From the NCBI RefSeq assembly GCF_002409645.1, contig NZ_DHNR01000043.1, positions 2,565-66,564 of the forward strand: 64,000 nucleotides of DNA, written 5' to 3'. Both the position numbers and the translations under genes were made by a program. Below are positions 1 to 8,251 of this stretch, one piece after another; positions within the stretch are counted from its first letter, which is position 1, and the number at the start of each line of letters is the position of its first letter. This DNA is from Acetobacter sp. UBA5411 (GTDB lineage Bacteria > Pseudomonadota > Alphaproteobacteria > Acetobacterales > Acetobacteraceae). The notes under the pieces were generated by a model. That model saw nothing but the letters and a program-made list of their open reading frames with translations. It did not search any database and was not told where the DNA came from.

Positions 1-413
1 CTGGTCTGGATGGCGTGCATGTCGGCTTCCGCCAGCACTTCCAGCGCCGCCACGGTGTCTTCCAGCTTGATCCAGTTGAACTGTATGTTCTGGCGTGTGG
101 TGAAATGCCCGTATCCCTTGTCGAACTCGCGCGCGATGCGGGCGAGGGCGCGGACCTGCTTGCTGCCCAGCGTGCCATAAGGCACGGCCACACGCAGCAT
201 GTAGGCGTGAAGCTGGAGATACAGGCCGTTCATCAGGCGCAGCGGCTTGAATTCTTCTTCGGTCAGGTCACCGGCAATGCGACGATTGACCTGATCACGG
301 AACTGCTCGATCCGCTCACGCAGGAAGGTGCGATCGACCTGATCGTAGCCGTAGCGACCGACTGGCAGCACGGCGGGAGCCGCTTCAGCGCGTGTCATGG
401 TTTCTGTTGACAT
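1..413 (-). CDS. cysI: Nitrite/sulfite reductase (CysI type), N-terminal part, cut by window edge
   Basis: My reverse-strand translation from the ATG at 413 is open to the window edge (about 137 residues). It contains the ferredoxin-like half domain of siroheme nitrite/sulfite reductases, including the substrate-loop motif GYGHFTTRQNIQF and the preceding LRVAVPYGTL stretch. The family reduces sulfite to sulfide (or nitrite to ammonia) with siroheme and a 4Fe-4S cluster. The cluster-binding cysteines lie beyond the window. It follows a DUF2849 gene and the sulfate permease genes on the same strand, which favours assimilatory sulfite reductase over nitrite reductase. A second in-frame ATG at 398 is possible; the one at 413 is 10 nt from the stop of the preceding gene, which suggests coupling. 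Confidence 0.85.
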   Translation of the reverse strand, partial: MSTETMTRAEAAPAVLPVGRYGYDQVDRTFLRERIEQFRDQVNRRIAGDLTEEEFKPLRLMNGLYLQLHAYMLRVAVPYGTLGSKQVRALARIAREFDKGYGHFTTRQNIQFNWIKLEDTVAALEVLAEADMHAIQT

Positions 414-423
414 GGCGCACCTC

Positions 424-792
424 TCAGAGTGGAGAAAATTCGGGATGGACGGAAGGGCCGAAGGCGCGGATGCGCTCGCGGGCTGTCACGGGAATGATCT
501 TGCCGTCCGTGTCGTCCTGCACCTGAACGCCATAGATGCCGACCAGTCCCAGTTCCTGCGCCTTGCCCTTCAATGAGGACAGAAGGCCTTCGACTTCTGT
601 ATTGGAAACGAGAGCGGACTCAGCGATGCGTTCTTTCCACGAGCCATCGGCGGCCCGCCAGACAGTAATACCGTCCAGCAACCGGTTGGCAGTGATGACG
701 CTCTGCCCGTCTGCATCGCGTCTGTTGCTTCTGATATCCACCACGTCGAAATAAATCCCCTGAACAGGCGTTCCGGCTGGTGCCGGGGCCAA
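424..792 (-). CDS. DUF2849 domain protein next to cysI
   Basis: A small soluble protein of up to 122 residues. The conserved core starts at VITANRLLDG and continues through the aromatic WRAADGSW segment typical of DUF2849, a family of unknown biochemical role found beside cysI in alphaproteobacteria. The open frame has no ATG. It can start at TTG 792, directly after an in-frame TGA, or at either of two consecutive GTG codons at 744 and 741, which lie 12-15 nt after an AGGGG. The shorter form (about 106 residues) fits the family better. It sits between cysA and cysI on the same strand and is probably co-transcribed with them. Function is inferred only from neighbourhood: an accessory role in sulfite reduction or siroheme supply. 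Confidence 0.75.
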   Translation of the reverse strand: MAPAPAGTPVQGIYFDVVDIRSNRRDADGQSVITANRLLDGITVWRAADGSWKERIAESALVSNTEVEGLLSSLKGKAQELGLVGIYGVQVQDDTDGKIIPVTARERIRAFGPSVHPEFSPL

Positions 793-860
793 TCAACTAC
801 GCTTTTGCGTCCCTCATGACAACAGGAAAGCTTGAAATCACGCTTCCGGTCTGTTGAATA

Positions 861-1937
861 TCACGCGGCAGCGGCGTGCCGACCATCTTTCATGCTCAGC
901 AGCGCTCCGTCACGAAACAAACGCGCTGCATCGATATGCAGTTTGGCTCCGGACGGAAAAATCTGCTCATTGCTCGCGCCCAGAACTTCCACAATCCGTC
1001 CGTTCAGATCAATCGCCAGCCGGGAGAGTCCATACCGCGAGCCAATGCGGCGAACCGGTGCGCCGCCAGCGTCTGCGGTCAGTCGCACCTCGTGAGGTCT
1101 GATCAGCGCGACCGCTGATCCGTCCTGATCAATCGCCACCGGGAACGGCACGACATGCGGTGTTTCTGGCAGGAAGAGGCCCCCAGAAACGGTCCCACGG
1201 AATGTCAGCGTCTCTCCCAGAAACTCCATGACAAACGGTGTGGCCGGATGGGCCTCAAGTTCGCCTGCATCCGCATCCTGCACGATCCGCCCGTCCTGCA
1301 TCACGACCAGCCTGTCAGCGACGTCCAGTGCCTCTTCCTGATCATGTGTCACAAGGATAGTGGTGAGCCCAAGCCGGTCATGCAAGGAGCGGAGCCATTC
1401 TCTTACTGTCCGTCGCACGACCGGATCGAGTGCGCCGAAAGGTTCGTCCAGCAGCAGGTGCTTGGGGTTCGTCGCCAGTGCACGGGCGAGTGCCACACGC
1501 TGACGTTGACCACCGGACAGACGTTGCGGATAGGCGTTACCGAGATTGGGAAGCTGGATCAGTTCCAGCAGCTCCTTCACGCGACCATCGATCTCGGCTT
1601 TGCTCGGGCGCTCGCGGCCCGGCAGAACGTCGAGACCGAAGGAAATGTTTTTCGCCACGGTCATGTGCTGGAACAGGGCGTAGTTCTGAAACACAAATCC
1701 GACATTGCGCTCACGGGGCGTCAGTTCCGCAAAGTCCCGTCCGTCGATTGTCAGCAGCCCCGAGGAATGCGGGTCCAGTCCTGCGATGGAGCGCAGCAGG
1801 GTCGTCTTGCCTGCGCCGGAAGGGCCGACAAGCGCGACAAAAGAACCATCAGGAATATCAACGGAGACCTGATCAAGCAGGATACGGTCCGGGTTACCCG
1901 GTGCGCGGCGGATGAGTTTTTCGATGTGTACGCTCAT
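861..1937 (-). CDS. cysA: Sulfate/thiosulfate ABC transporter ATP-binding protein CysA
   Basis: 358 residues, the usual length for CysA. Walker A GPSGAGKTT is at residues 38-46, the ABC signature LSGGQRQR at about 140, Walker B LLLDEP at 161-166, followed by the H-loop VTHDQEEALD. A C-terminal TOBE-like regulatory domain (about residues 240-350) includes the IRPHEVRL motif typical of CysA/PotA ATPases. The protein energises uptake of sulfate or thiosulfate through CysT and CysW on the cytoplasmic face. Its ATG overlaps the cysW stop by 4 nt, so translation is coupled. Identity as CysA rather than another CUT1/MOI-type ATPase rests on the cysT, cysW and sulfate-binding genes directly upstream. 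Confidence 0.93.
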   Translation of the reverse strand: MSVHIEKLIRRAPGNPDRILLDQVSVDIPDGSFVALVGPSGAGKTTLLRSIAGLDPHSSGLLTIDGRDFAELTPRERNVGFVFQNYALFQHMTVAKNISFGLDVLPGRERPSKAEIDGRVKELLELIQLPNLGNAYPQRLSGGQRQRVALARALATNPKHLLLDEPFGALDPVVRRTVREWLRSLHDRLGLTTILVTHDQEEALDVADRLVVMQDGRIVQDADAGELEAHPATPFVMEFLGETLTFRGTVSGGLFLPETPHVVPFPVAIDQDGSAVALIRPHEVRLTADAGGAPVRRIGSRYGLSRLAIDLNGRIVEVLGASNEQIFPSGAKLHIDAARLFRDGALLSMKDGRHAAAA

Positions 1938-2758
1938 GATCCGGCATCTCCAGCCAGCGCGGCACGTCGTGCCCGGTTTTCAAAAAAGGCCCTGAATCCC
2001 ACTGTCGTCATGGCCATAATGGCCAGAAGGGCCGCCATGGAAAACGCTGCGACCGACTGATAGCCATTATAGAGGGTTTCGATGTGCAGAGGCATTGTTT
2101 CTGTCATGCCCGGAATATGGCCGGACACGACGGATACCGCGCCAAACTCGCCCATGGCGCGGGCTGTGGTCAGCAGGATGCCCGAGAGCAGTGCCCAACG
2201 GGCATCCGGCAGAGTGACACGCCAGAGGATCTGCCAGAAGGAAGCCCCCAGCAGCGTGGCCGCGTCTTCCGCATCACGGCCCTGCTGTTCCATCAGAGGC
2301 AGGATCGTGCGCGTGACATAAGGAAAAGTCACGAACAACGTCGCCAGCAGAATACCGGCAGGAGCGAAAGCGATATGGATATTGTAATGATCCAGCGCCG
2401 CACCCCACCAGCCCTGTGAGCCGAACAGCAGCAGCCACACCAGACCCGCGACCACAGGGGACACGCTGATCGGGATTTCGATCAGGGCCACCAGCACGCC
2501 GCGGAGGGGGAACCGGTATTTCGAGATCAGCCACGCCGCCAGAACACCGAACACGGTGTTGATGACAACAGACAGGACCGTCATCTCGACCGTCAGTCTG
2601 ATGGCGGAAATGGCGTCCGGGTCGGCCAGAGATTGCAGGGCCGTCGGAAGTCCATCGCGCAGGGCTTCCGAGAGCACCAGAAGCGGAGGCAGGATGAGAA
2701 CGACGGCCACAATGAGCCATGTGGCGACGACCAGCGACCATCGGGTGAGAGCGCTCAT
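1934..2758 (-). CDS. cysW: Sulfate ABC transporter permease CysW
   Basis: 274 residues from the ATG at 2758, which overlaps the TGA of cysT (TGATG). An in-frame extension upstream to 2824 lies inside cysT and does not look like real protein, so it is rejected. The sequence holds about six hydrophobic segments and the EAA-type loop (EDAATLLGASFWQILWRVTLP) that docks with the ATPase. A further motif ARAMGEFGAVSVVSG is diagnostic for sulfate and molybdate permeases. It forms the inner-membrane channel with CysT. It is the fourth-from-last gene of the minus-strand sulfate operon and overlaps cysA by 4 nt. Confidence 0.93.
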   Translation of the reverse strand: MSALTRWSLVVATWLIVAVVLILPPLLVLSEALRDGLPTALQSLADPDAISAIRLTVEMTVLSVVINTVFGVLAAWLISKYRFPLRGVLVALIEIPISVSPVVAGLVWLLLFGSQGWWGAALDHYNIHIAFAPAGILLATLFVTFPYVTRTILPLMEQQGRDAEDAATLLGASFWQILWRVTLPDARWALLSGILLTTARAMGEFGAVSVVSGHIPGMTETMPLHIETLYNGYQSVAAFSMAALLAIMAMTTVGFRAFFENRARRAALAGDAGS

Positions 2759-3615
2759 CAGTTCACTCCCGTGATCAGGCCACGCGCCACACGGCGACGC
2801 AGCATGGCGACACCCGCAAGGCAAAGCATGGAGGCGACAAGCAGGATGAAGGCGATGGAGGTCGCACCCGCGTAATCGAATTCCTGAAGGCGGACGACCA
2901 CCAGCAGGGGAGCAATTTCGGTTCTGAAAGGCTGGTTTCCGGCGATGAAAATGACGGAACCGTATTCACCGATGCCGCGAGCGAACGCCAGACCGAACCC
3001 GCTGACGGTCGCCGGGAGCAGCGAGGGCAGCACCACGCGCCACACGGTCTGCCATGAGCTTGCGCCCAGTAGTCCAGCCGCCTCTTCCTGTTCCGGCGGC
3101 AGGCCGCGCAGGACCGGCTCGACACTGCGAACGATGAACGGCAGGCCGACAAACATAAGCGCCACGACAATGCCAGCGGTCGAGTAGGCAATGCTGATGC
3201 CGAGATGCGCCAGCGGCTTGCCGAGCCAGCCCTGTGGTCCATACAGCGTGGCCAGCGTGATGCCCGTCACGGCGGTTGGAATGGCGAACGGCAGGTCAAT
3301 CAGCGCATCTACAATCCGTCGTCCCGGAAGCTGCACGCGCACAAGGGTCCATGTCAGCAGCAGGCCGACAGGCACGTTGATCAGGGCGGCGATGAAAGCC
3401 GTGAAGAAGCTGACCCGCAGGGCCGCGAACATGCGCCCATCATGCAAAGCCATCGTCATCGCGCCGAGCCCTTCCTGCCACGGACGGACGATAAGCGCGG
3501 TCAACGGCAGAACGACAATCAGTCCGACCCAAAGCAGGGTCGAAAACAGCGCCAGACGGAAGCCGGGCAGGGGATCGCTGGTGCGGGATCGCACGGACAG
3601 GGTCGCCTCAGCCAT
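2758..3615 (-). CDS. cysT: Sulfate ABC transporter permease CysT (CysU)
   Basis: 285 residues with a first transmembrane helix after a short cytoplasmic N-terminus, six predicted helices in all. It has the EAA loop EEAAGLLGASSWQTVWRVVLP and the family motif ARGIGEYGSVIFIAG. With CysW it forms the sulfate channel. Its start lies 8 nt inside the end of the upstream sulfate-binding protein gene and its stop shares one base with the cysW start, so the whole block is translationally coupled. No abnormal features. Confidence 0.93.
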   Translation of the reverse strand: MAEATLSVRSRTSDPLPGFRLALFSTLLWVGLIVVLPLTALIVRPWQEGLGAMTMALHDGRMFAALRVSFFTAFIAALINVPVGLLLTWTLVRVQLPGRRIVDALIDLPFAIPTAVTGITLATLYGPQGWLGKPLAHLGISIAYSTAGIVVALMFVGLPFIVRSVEPVLRGLPPEQEEAAGLLGASSWQTVWRVVLPSLLPATVSGFGLAFARGIGEYGSVIFIAGNQPFRTEIAPLLVVVRLQEFDYAGATSIAFILLVASMLCLAGVAMLRRRVARGLITGVN

Positions 3616-4645
3616 GCTGCGTATAGATCTGGTCGAAGATCCCTCCCGCCGCGAAATGCTTTTTCTGAACGGCCGCCCAGCCGCCCAGACTGGCGATATC
3701 GAAGGTCTTCACCTTCGGGAACTGCGCGGCATGAGTGTGTGCCACCGCGCTGTCGGTTGGGCGAAAATAGTGTTGCGCTGCGATATCCTGCGCCTTGGGC
3801 GTGTAGAGAAATTCGAGATAATTCTGCGCGACGGTGGTAGTGCCGTGCGTGCGGACGTTATGATCCACCAGCGCGACCGGTGGTTCCGCCAGAACCGAGA
3901 GCGATGGCACGACGATGTCGAACCGATCCGGCCCAAGTTCATGCGCTGCGAGCAGAGCTTCATTTTCCCACGCAATTAGGACGTCACCCAGACCACGCTG
4001 CACGAAGCTGTTGGTGGCCCCACGCGCTCCGGCATCCAGCACCGGCACGTGCTGGAAAAGTGCCTGAAGGTAGGAGCGAGCCGACGCATCCGTGCCGCCT
4101 TTCTGGTGTAGCGCCCAACCCCATGCCGCAAGATAATTCCACCGCGCACCACCGGACGTTTTCGGGTTAGGCGTGACGACCTGAACGTCGCCCCGCACCA
4201 GATCAGGCCAGTCGTGGATGGCCTTCGGGTTTCCCTTTCTGACAAGGAAAACGATTGTGCTGGTGAACGGCGTGGAATTGTGAGGCAGCCGTTTCTGCCA
4301 GTCCGCCGCCACGAGACCTTTCTGCGCCAGCATATCGATATCGCGGGCCAGACCGAGTGACACGACGTCAGCGGGTGCGCCCTCCAGCACGGAGCGGGCC
4401 TGAGCGCCGGAACCACCGTTGGAGGTGCGGACCGTTACGGACGATCCGCTGCTGTCCTTCCAGTTTTCGGAAAAAGCCGCATTGATTCCGCGATAAAGCT
4501 CACGCGTGGGGTCGTAGGAAACGTTGAGGAGTGTCGTCGCCGCAAGGGCGGATGTTCCCCGCAGGAATGTCGCAGATCCTGCGCAGGCCAATCCTCCCAG
4601 AAGAAGGGTGCGCCGGGGCAGGGCAGAAGGAAAGTCTGGCGACAT
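3608..4645 (-). CDS. sbp: Periplasmic sulfate-binding protein (first copy)
   Basis: 345 residues from ATG 4645; a GTG at 4654 would add three residues. The N-terminus carries a twin-arginine-type signal (PRRTLLLGG followed by a hydrophobic stretch and cleavage near ALA). The mature part has the sulfate-binding signature NVSYDPTRELY, the SHG-like NGGSGAQAR motif, and the long block TPNPKTSGGARWNYLAAWGWA seen in Sbp/CysP proteins. It delivers sulfate to CysTWA. It is the first gene of the operon and overlaps cysT by 8 nt. A close paralogue is present at 16326-17357 and a decayed fragment of a third copy near 20.45 kb. Confidence 0.92.
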   Translation of the reverse strand: MSPDFPSALPRRTLLLGGLACAGSATFLRGTSALAATTLLNVSYDPTRELYRGINAAFSENWKDSSGSSVTVRTSNGGSGAQARSVLEGAPADVVSLGLARDIDMLAQKGLVAADWQKRLPHNSTPFTSTIVFLVRKGNPKAIHDWPDLVRGDVQVVTPNPKTSGGARWNYLAAWGWALHQKGGTDASARSYLQALFQHVPVLDAGARGATNSFVQRGLGDVLIAWENEALLAAHELGPDRFDIVVPSLSVLAEPPVALVDHNVRTHGTTTVAQNYLEFLYTPKAQDIAAQHYFRPTDSAVAHTHAAQFPKVKTFDIASLGGWAAVQKKHFAAGGIFDQIYTQHG

Positions 4646-4831
4646 GGCAGGCACTCGGCGATTCTATATTACGGCACTGGATCGTTGTAATATGATTTCA
4701 CACATAGGCTGCTACGCGCATTTAGGCAAGTTGGCGCGGTAATGATATTATATACGATATTTAATCGTTGTTTGGTCGGTTGCCTTGGCTAGCGGGAAAA
4801 AGCTTCGGAAATGATCGGAAAATCGAAACGC
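4646..4831. promoter_or_regulatory. Promoter region of the sulfate uptake operon
   Basis: This 186-nt gap separates the first sbp gene from the hydrolase gene, which is transcribed in the same direction and ends at 4832. It becomes strongly AT-rich between about 4670 and 4770, containing overlapping near-palindromes around ATATCGTATAT at about 4752-4762. That is where a minus-strand promoter or operator for sbp-cysTWA would be expected. I cannot assign a named regulator; no match to a defined CysB or CymR site could be established by eye. Confidence 0.4.
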
Positions 4832-6340
4832 TCAGTTTATCGTGAACAGATAGGTCATGGTGATCGGCGGATCCTTGGGATCGGCGCTGACCTGTTTTGT
4901 AATCGTCACGCTGTCTGTTCCGTGGAAATCGGGATTGGAACGATATTGCAGAACAGATCCCTTGACGGGAACAGTATTGCATTTCGTCAGAGGGCCAACA
5001 GTGTGATGGGTCACTCCGGTTGCTGACGTGCTCATTCGCAACGCGCCATGCGCAGGCGCTTTGACCAGTTTGATCGCGGGAACGTAGCGTGCTGTACAGT
5101 CTTCGTTGATGACCGAGTAAAATACCGAGACGACCTTCCCTGATGAAACAGTGATAGCCTGCTGTCTTGTCTGCGAAGGTCCGTGTCCCTGCCAGACAAC
5201 ACGATTGTCATACGCGTAAAGACGACAGTTTTGTGAGGCCTTGCTGCATCCCGACAGAGCGGAACTGATGGGATCGAAATCGTGAGCGCCCACGCTTTCG
5301 GCATCATCACCTATGACGAACGCTTTCGGCGTCGGCTGTGTCAGGAACGTCTGATAGGCCTTGCGCATCATGTCGTTCTGGACCGGAAGTTTGCTGAAGT
5401 CGTTCAGTTCCGCATAGCCGGAGGCCGGGGGCGGCAGGGTGGGAAGGTAATCAGCCACGACAACCCTGTGGGGAAGCCCCGCCTTTTCAAGCATGGCATC
5501 CGCCTGCGCCATCCACGGCCTGAGACCGTCAGGATCATTCAGCAGAGAATGCGAATCATTGAGAAAGGGTGGGACATCGACCAGTTCCGCCTGCGGGTTC
5601 TTTGCCTTGTAGGCGGCATACATTGCCTTCCAGGATTCTGTGGGAGCCAGAGAGTCATTCTCACCCTGCACCCATAAAGTTGGCAGGTGGGTTTCGGCAC
5701 CGAACTCACTTGCGCCGGCCAGCAGCCTGTCGGCGTCATTGTGGCAGCTTGAAACATGCATCAGGGGGAAGAACAGAAACTGGGCGCGTGTTCCGGGCAG
5801 CGGCATGGTTCCCATGGCCATCTGCACCCACCCCCCGAAACTGAGGCCCGCCGTGACAATCCGTGTGGCGTCAATGTCTGGAAGCTGCGCAATGGCGGCG
5901 GAAACATCACGGATATCGTCCGCGTTGCGTCGCGCTGTGGTGGCGAGTTCGCATCCATCAGAGATCAGCCTGCCTTCCGACCCGGCAAATCCTCTCGCCA
6001 TGGGACGTAGGACGGCATAGCCGCGGTCAAGGAAATAGCCGGAGAGATAATCATATCGGTCGCGTGCTCCATGATTGGAGCCGGAGATATGCGAAGCGCC
6101 GCCACTGACGATGGCGAGAGGAAACGGACCAGCTGTGTGGGGCAACAACAGGGTTGCTTCAAGAATTGTGCCGTCTCTTGTGGGTAGCCGGAAGAGTTGT
6201 TCCGAAAAAGCGGTGTGACGATCAGGAAGTGTTGTCTGCGTTTCGGATATGGGAGCAATGGAGGCGGCATGCAGAGGGGCGGGAACGAACGATATCGTTG
6301 CGGCCATGAGGGCAAGACATGAAACGGCGCAACGATGCAT
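4832..6340 (-). CDS. Secreted alpha/beta hydrolase with C-terminal Ig-like domain
   Basis: 502 residues. A Sec signal peptide ends near residue 25 (LHAAS). The catalytic domain has nucleophile motif GLSFGGW with Ser at about residue 167, a likely acid Asp at about 229 (QGENDSLAP) and His at about 264 (NDSHSL). It resembles dienelactone-hydrolase/prolyl-oligopeptidase-type esterases. After about residue 410 a separate beta-rich segment (KAPAHGALRM through YRSNPDFHGTDSVTIT) resembles bacterial Ig/cadherin-like repeats found in surface proteins. The substrate is unknown. It is transcribed alone on the minus strand, with 327 nt between its start and the end of the efflux operon. Confidence 0.8.
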   Translation of the reverse strand: MHRCAVSCLALMAATISFVPAPLHAASIAPISETQTTLPDRHTAFSEQLFRLPTRDGTILEATLLLPHTAGPFPLAIVSGGASHISGSNHGARDRYDYLSGYFLDRGYAVLRPMARGFAGSEGRLISDGCELATTARRNADDIRDVSAAIAQLPDIDATRIVTAGLSFGGWVQMAMGTMPLPGTRAQFLFFPLMHVSSCHNDADRLLAGASEFGAETHLPTLWVQGENDSLAPTESWKAMYAAYKAKNPQAELVDVPPFLNDSHSLLNDPDGLRPWMAQADAMLEKAGLPHRVVVADYLPTLPPPASGYAELNDFSKLPVQNDMMRKAYQTFLTQPTPKAFVIGDDAESVGAHDFDPISSALSGCSKASQNCRLYAYDNRVVWQGHGPSQTRQQAITVSSGKVVSVFYSVINEDCTARYVPAIKLVKAPAHGALRMSTSATGVTHHTVGPLTKCNTVPVKGSVLQYRSNPDFHGTDSVTITKQVSADPKDPPITMTYLFTIN

Positions 6341-6667
6341 CAGAAAATGTCCTTATTTGACCTTGCCCTGCTCATTTTCGTGAAGAGAGCAGGGCGTCAG
6401 ATAATGCCGATCATCGCCGACAGAGAGTTTCCTTTCTATACAGGAAGTATTTGAAAGTGATGAAGACAGCAGAATGCAAGGTAGGTCAGAAACAGGTGTT
6501 TGACAACAGACAGTAACGACTTCTGATTACCATTTTTGGATAGGATATTCCCTGCCAAATAAAGGGACTTTTAAAGCCAGCAAGTGTTCAGAAAACCCAC
6601 GCCGTCGAAAGGGTCTAAAGAATGTCCCTTTCGATCAGGGCGGGACAGTATTGCCTTCGGACGTCCC
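6341..6667. other. Intergenic gap between hydrolase and RND operon
   Basis: No convincing gene. An AT-rich part near 6430-6570 probably holds the minus-strand promoter of the hydrolase. The right end holds the inverted repeat listed separately at 6605-6634. Confidence 0.5.
6605..6634 (-). terminator. Inverted repeat after the RND efflux operon
   Basis: Arms TCGAAAGGG and CCCTTTCGA pair perfectly across a 12-nt loop, 33 nt beyond the stop of the outer-membrane factor gene. The position suits transcript termination, but no long T-run follows on the minus strand, so it may instead stabilise the 3' end or need Rho. Confidence 0.45.
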
Positions 6668-8251
6668 TTAACGCGTTGCTTGCGGCATCACAGAAGCCTG
6701 AGCCGGTCCTGTCAGATCCGCATCAGTGCTGTGCGTCGCCACAGGAACATCGCCAACCGGCTTGGGCGTATGCAGGCCTTCATACTGCAAAGGCTTGAAA
6801 GGCCGGATCTGCTTGAGGGCCGGGAGATCCTGCGCCGACCAGCCGCCGCCAAGAGCGCCAATAAGAGCCACAACAGACTGCCGCTGACGGGTCTTCACAG
6901 CAACGAGGCTGACACGCGCGACCAGTGCTGCCTGCTGCGCCACGACCACATCGAGATAGTTGGTCAGGCCGCCGGTATAGAGCTGCATGGTCATCGTCTG
7001 TGTGCGAAGCGCCGCATCCACAGCCTTGGCCTGCTGATCCGTTTCCGTGCGAAGACGGTTTGTATTGGTCAGGCCATCTTCCACTTCCTGAAAAGCGGAC
7101 AGAACTGTCGAGCGATAATTCTCTTCGGACTGGCGATATTGCGACCAGGAACGCTGTAATTCGGCACGGCGCACACCACCCTGAAACAGGGGAAGGATGG
7201 CCTGCGCGCCAAACTGGTACATGGAGTTCGACAAAGACGCGAGATCGAAGCCGTTATCCATGAAACCGGTCATCGCGTTGAACGTGACGTGCGGATAGAA
7301 GGCCGCGCGAGATACACCAATGGCGCGATTGGCTTGCGCCATAGCCCGCTCCGAAGCGGCAATGTCCGGGCGACGCTCAAGCAGTGTGGAAGGCAGGCCC
7401 GACGAGGGGTGAATGTCGGACAGCGCGATCCTATCCCGTGGCGCGATATGGAAAGACGCAGGCGCCATATTCACCAGCACGGCGATGGCATGCTCCATCA
7501 CATCCCGGCGCGCCCGGATATCGGTTTCTTCCGCCTGTGTGGAAGCAAGCTGGGCTTCAGCGCGTGATACATCCAGACCGGCAGCAATCGCGCCGGCCAG
7601 ACGCATATGGGTGATCTGCACGGCCAGCTGGTAATAGCGGATGGAATCCTTGTAGACGGCGTCCTGCGCATCAAGCCCACGCAGCGCGATGTAGTCGGAC
7701 GCGAGCTCCGTCGTCAGACTGAGACGTGCGACAGCGTATTCGGCGGCATTTTCCTGAGCCGACTGCTTGGCGATCAGCGTCCGGTTTCTGATGGCGTTCC
7801 AGAAATCCGGCTCCCAGGTCGCCGCCGCATGATACTGCTCGGAAGACATATAGACAGGGCCGGTCGCGCCACCACCACGCCATAGTCGTTTCCGTGAGCT
7901 CTTGTTCTTGTCACCGCTCGCTCCGCCAATGAGCTGCGGATAGAGGTGAGAGGCGACCTGTGCTGCGACATCCCGCGACTGGGTGAAGTTTTCGGCAGCA
8001 GCCTGAAGATCCGGATTGGCGGCCAGCATCCGCTCTTCCAGTTGATCGAGTTCCGGATCTCCGAAATCACGCCACCAGTCGGATCGGGGCGCACCATCAT
8101 CCGGCTGCCCGTAATGCATCACGCCCTGACCCTCCCACTGGGCCGGATAGACCAGTTTTGTGGGAGCATAGCGCGGCGCCATATCGCAGCCCGCAAGAGC
8201 CGAGGACGCCAGAAAGACGAGAGCGAAGTGACGGGAAAAAGAACGTCTCAT
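6668..8251 (-). CDS. RND efflux outer-membrane factor lipoprotein (NodT/OprM type)
   Basis: 527 residues with a lipoprotein signal whose lipobox is LAGC (Cys at about residue 22), then MAPRYAPT as in NodT-family channels. Two repeated outer-membrane-efflux (OEP) segments follow, with LLERRPDIAASERAMAQAN typical of the second repeat. The protein would form the trimeric tunnel that completes the tripartite pump. Its ATG overlaps the adaptor stop by 4 nt. The C-terminal 60 residues after the second repeat are Pro/Thr-rich and probably disordered. Confidence 0.92.
   Translation of the reverse strand: MRRSFSRHFALVFLASSALAGCDMAPRYAPTKLVYPAQWEGQGVMHYGQPDDGAPRSDWWRDFGDPELDQLEERMLAANPDLQAAAENFTQSRDVAAQVASHLYPQLIGGASGDKNKSSRKRLWRGGGATGPVYMSSEQYHAAATWEPDFWNAIRNRTLIAKQSAQENAAEYAVARLSLTTELASDYIALRGLDAQDAVYKDSIRYYQLAVQITHMRLAGAIAAGLDVSRAEAQLASTQAEETDIRARRDVMEHAIAVLVNMAPASFHIAPRDRIALSDIHPSSGLPSTLLERRPDIAASERAMAQANRAIGVSRAAFYPHVTFNAMTGFMDNGFDLASLSNSMYQFGAQAILPLFQGGVRRAELQRSWSQYRQSEENYRSTVLSAFQEVEDGLTNTNRLRTETDQQAKAVDAALRTQTMTMQLYTGGLTNYLDVVVAQQAALVARVSLVAVKTRQRQSVVALIGALGGGWSAQDLPALKQIRPFKPLQYEGLHTPKPVGDVPVATHSTDADLTGPAQASVMPQATR

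Noticed and set aside
1155..2060. 301-codon open frame on the plus strand
   Set aside because: It lies opposite cysA, which has all catalytic motifs; the frame shows no protein-like pattern and is a by-product of GC-rich coding.
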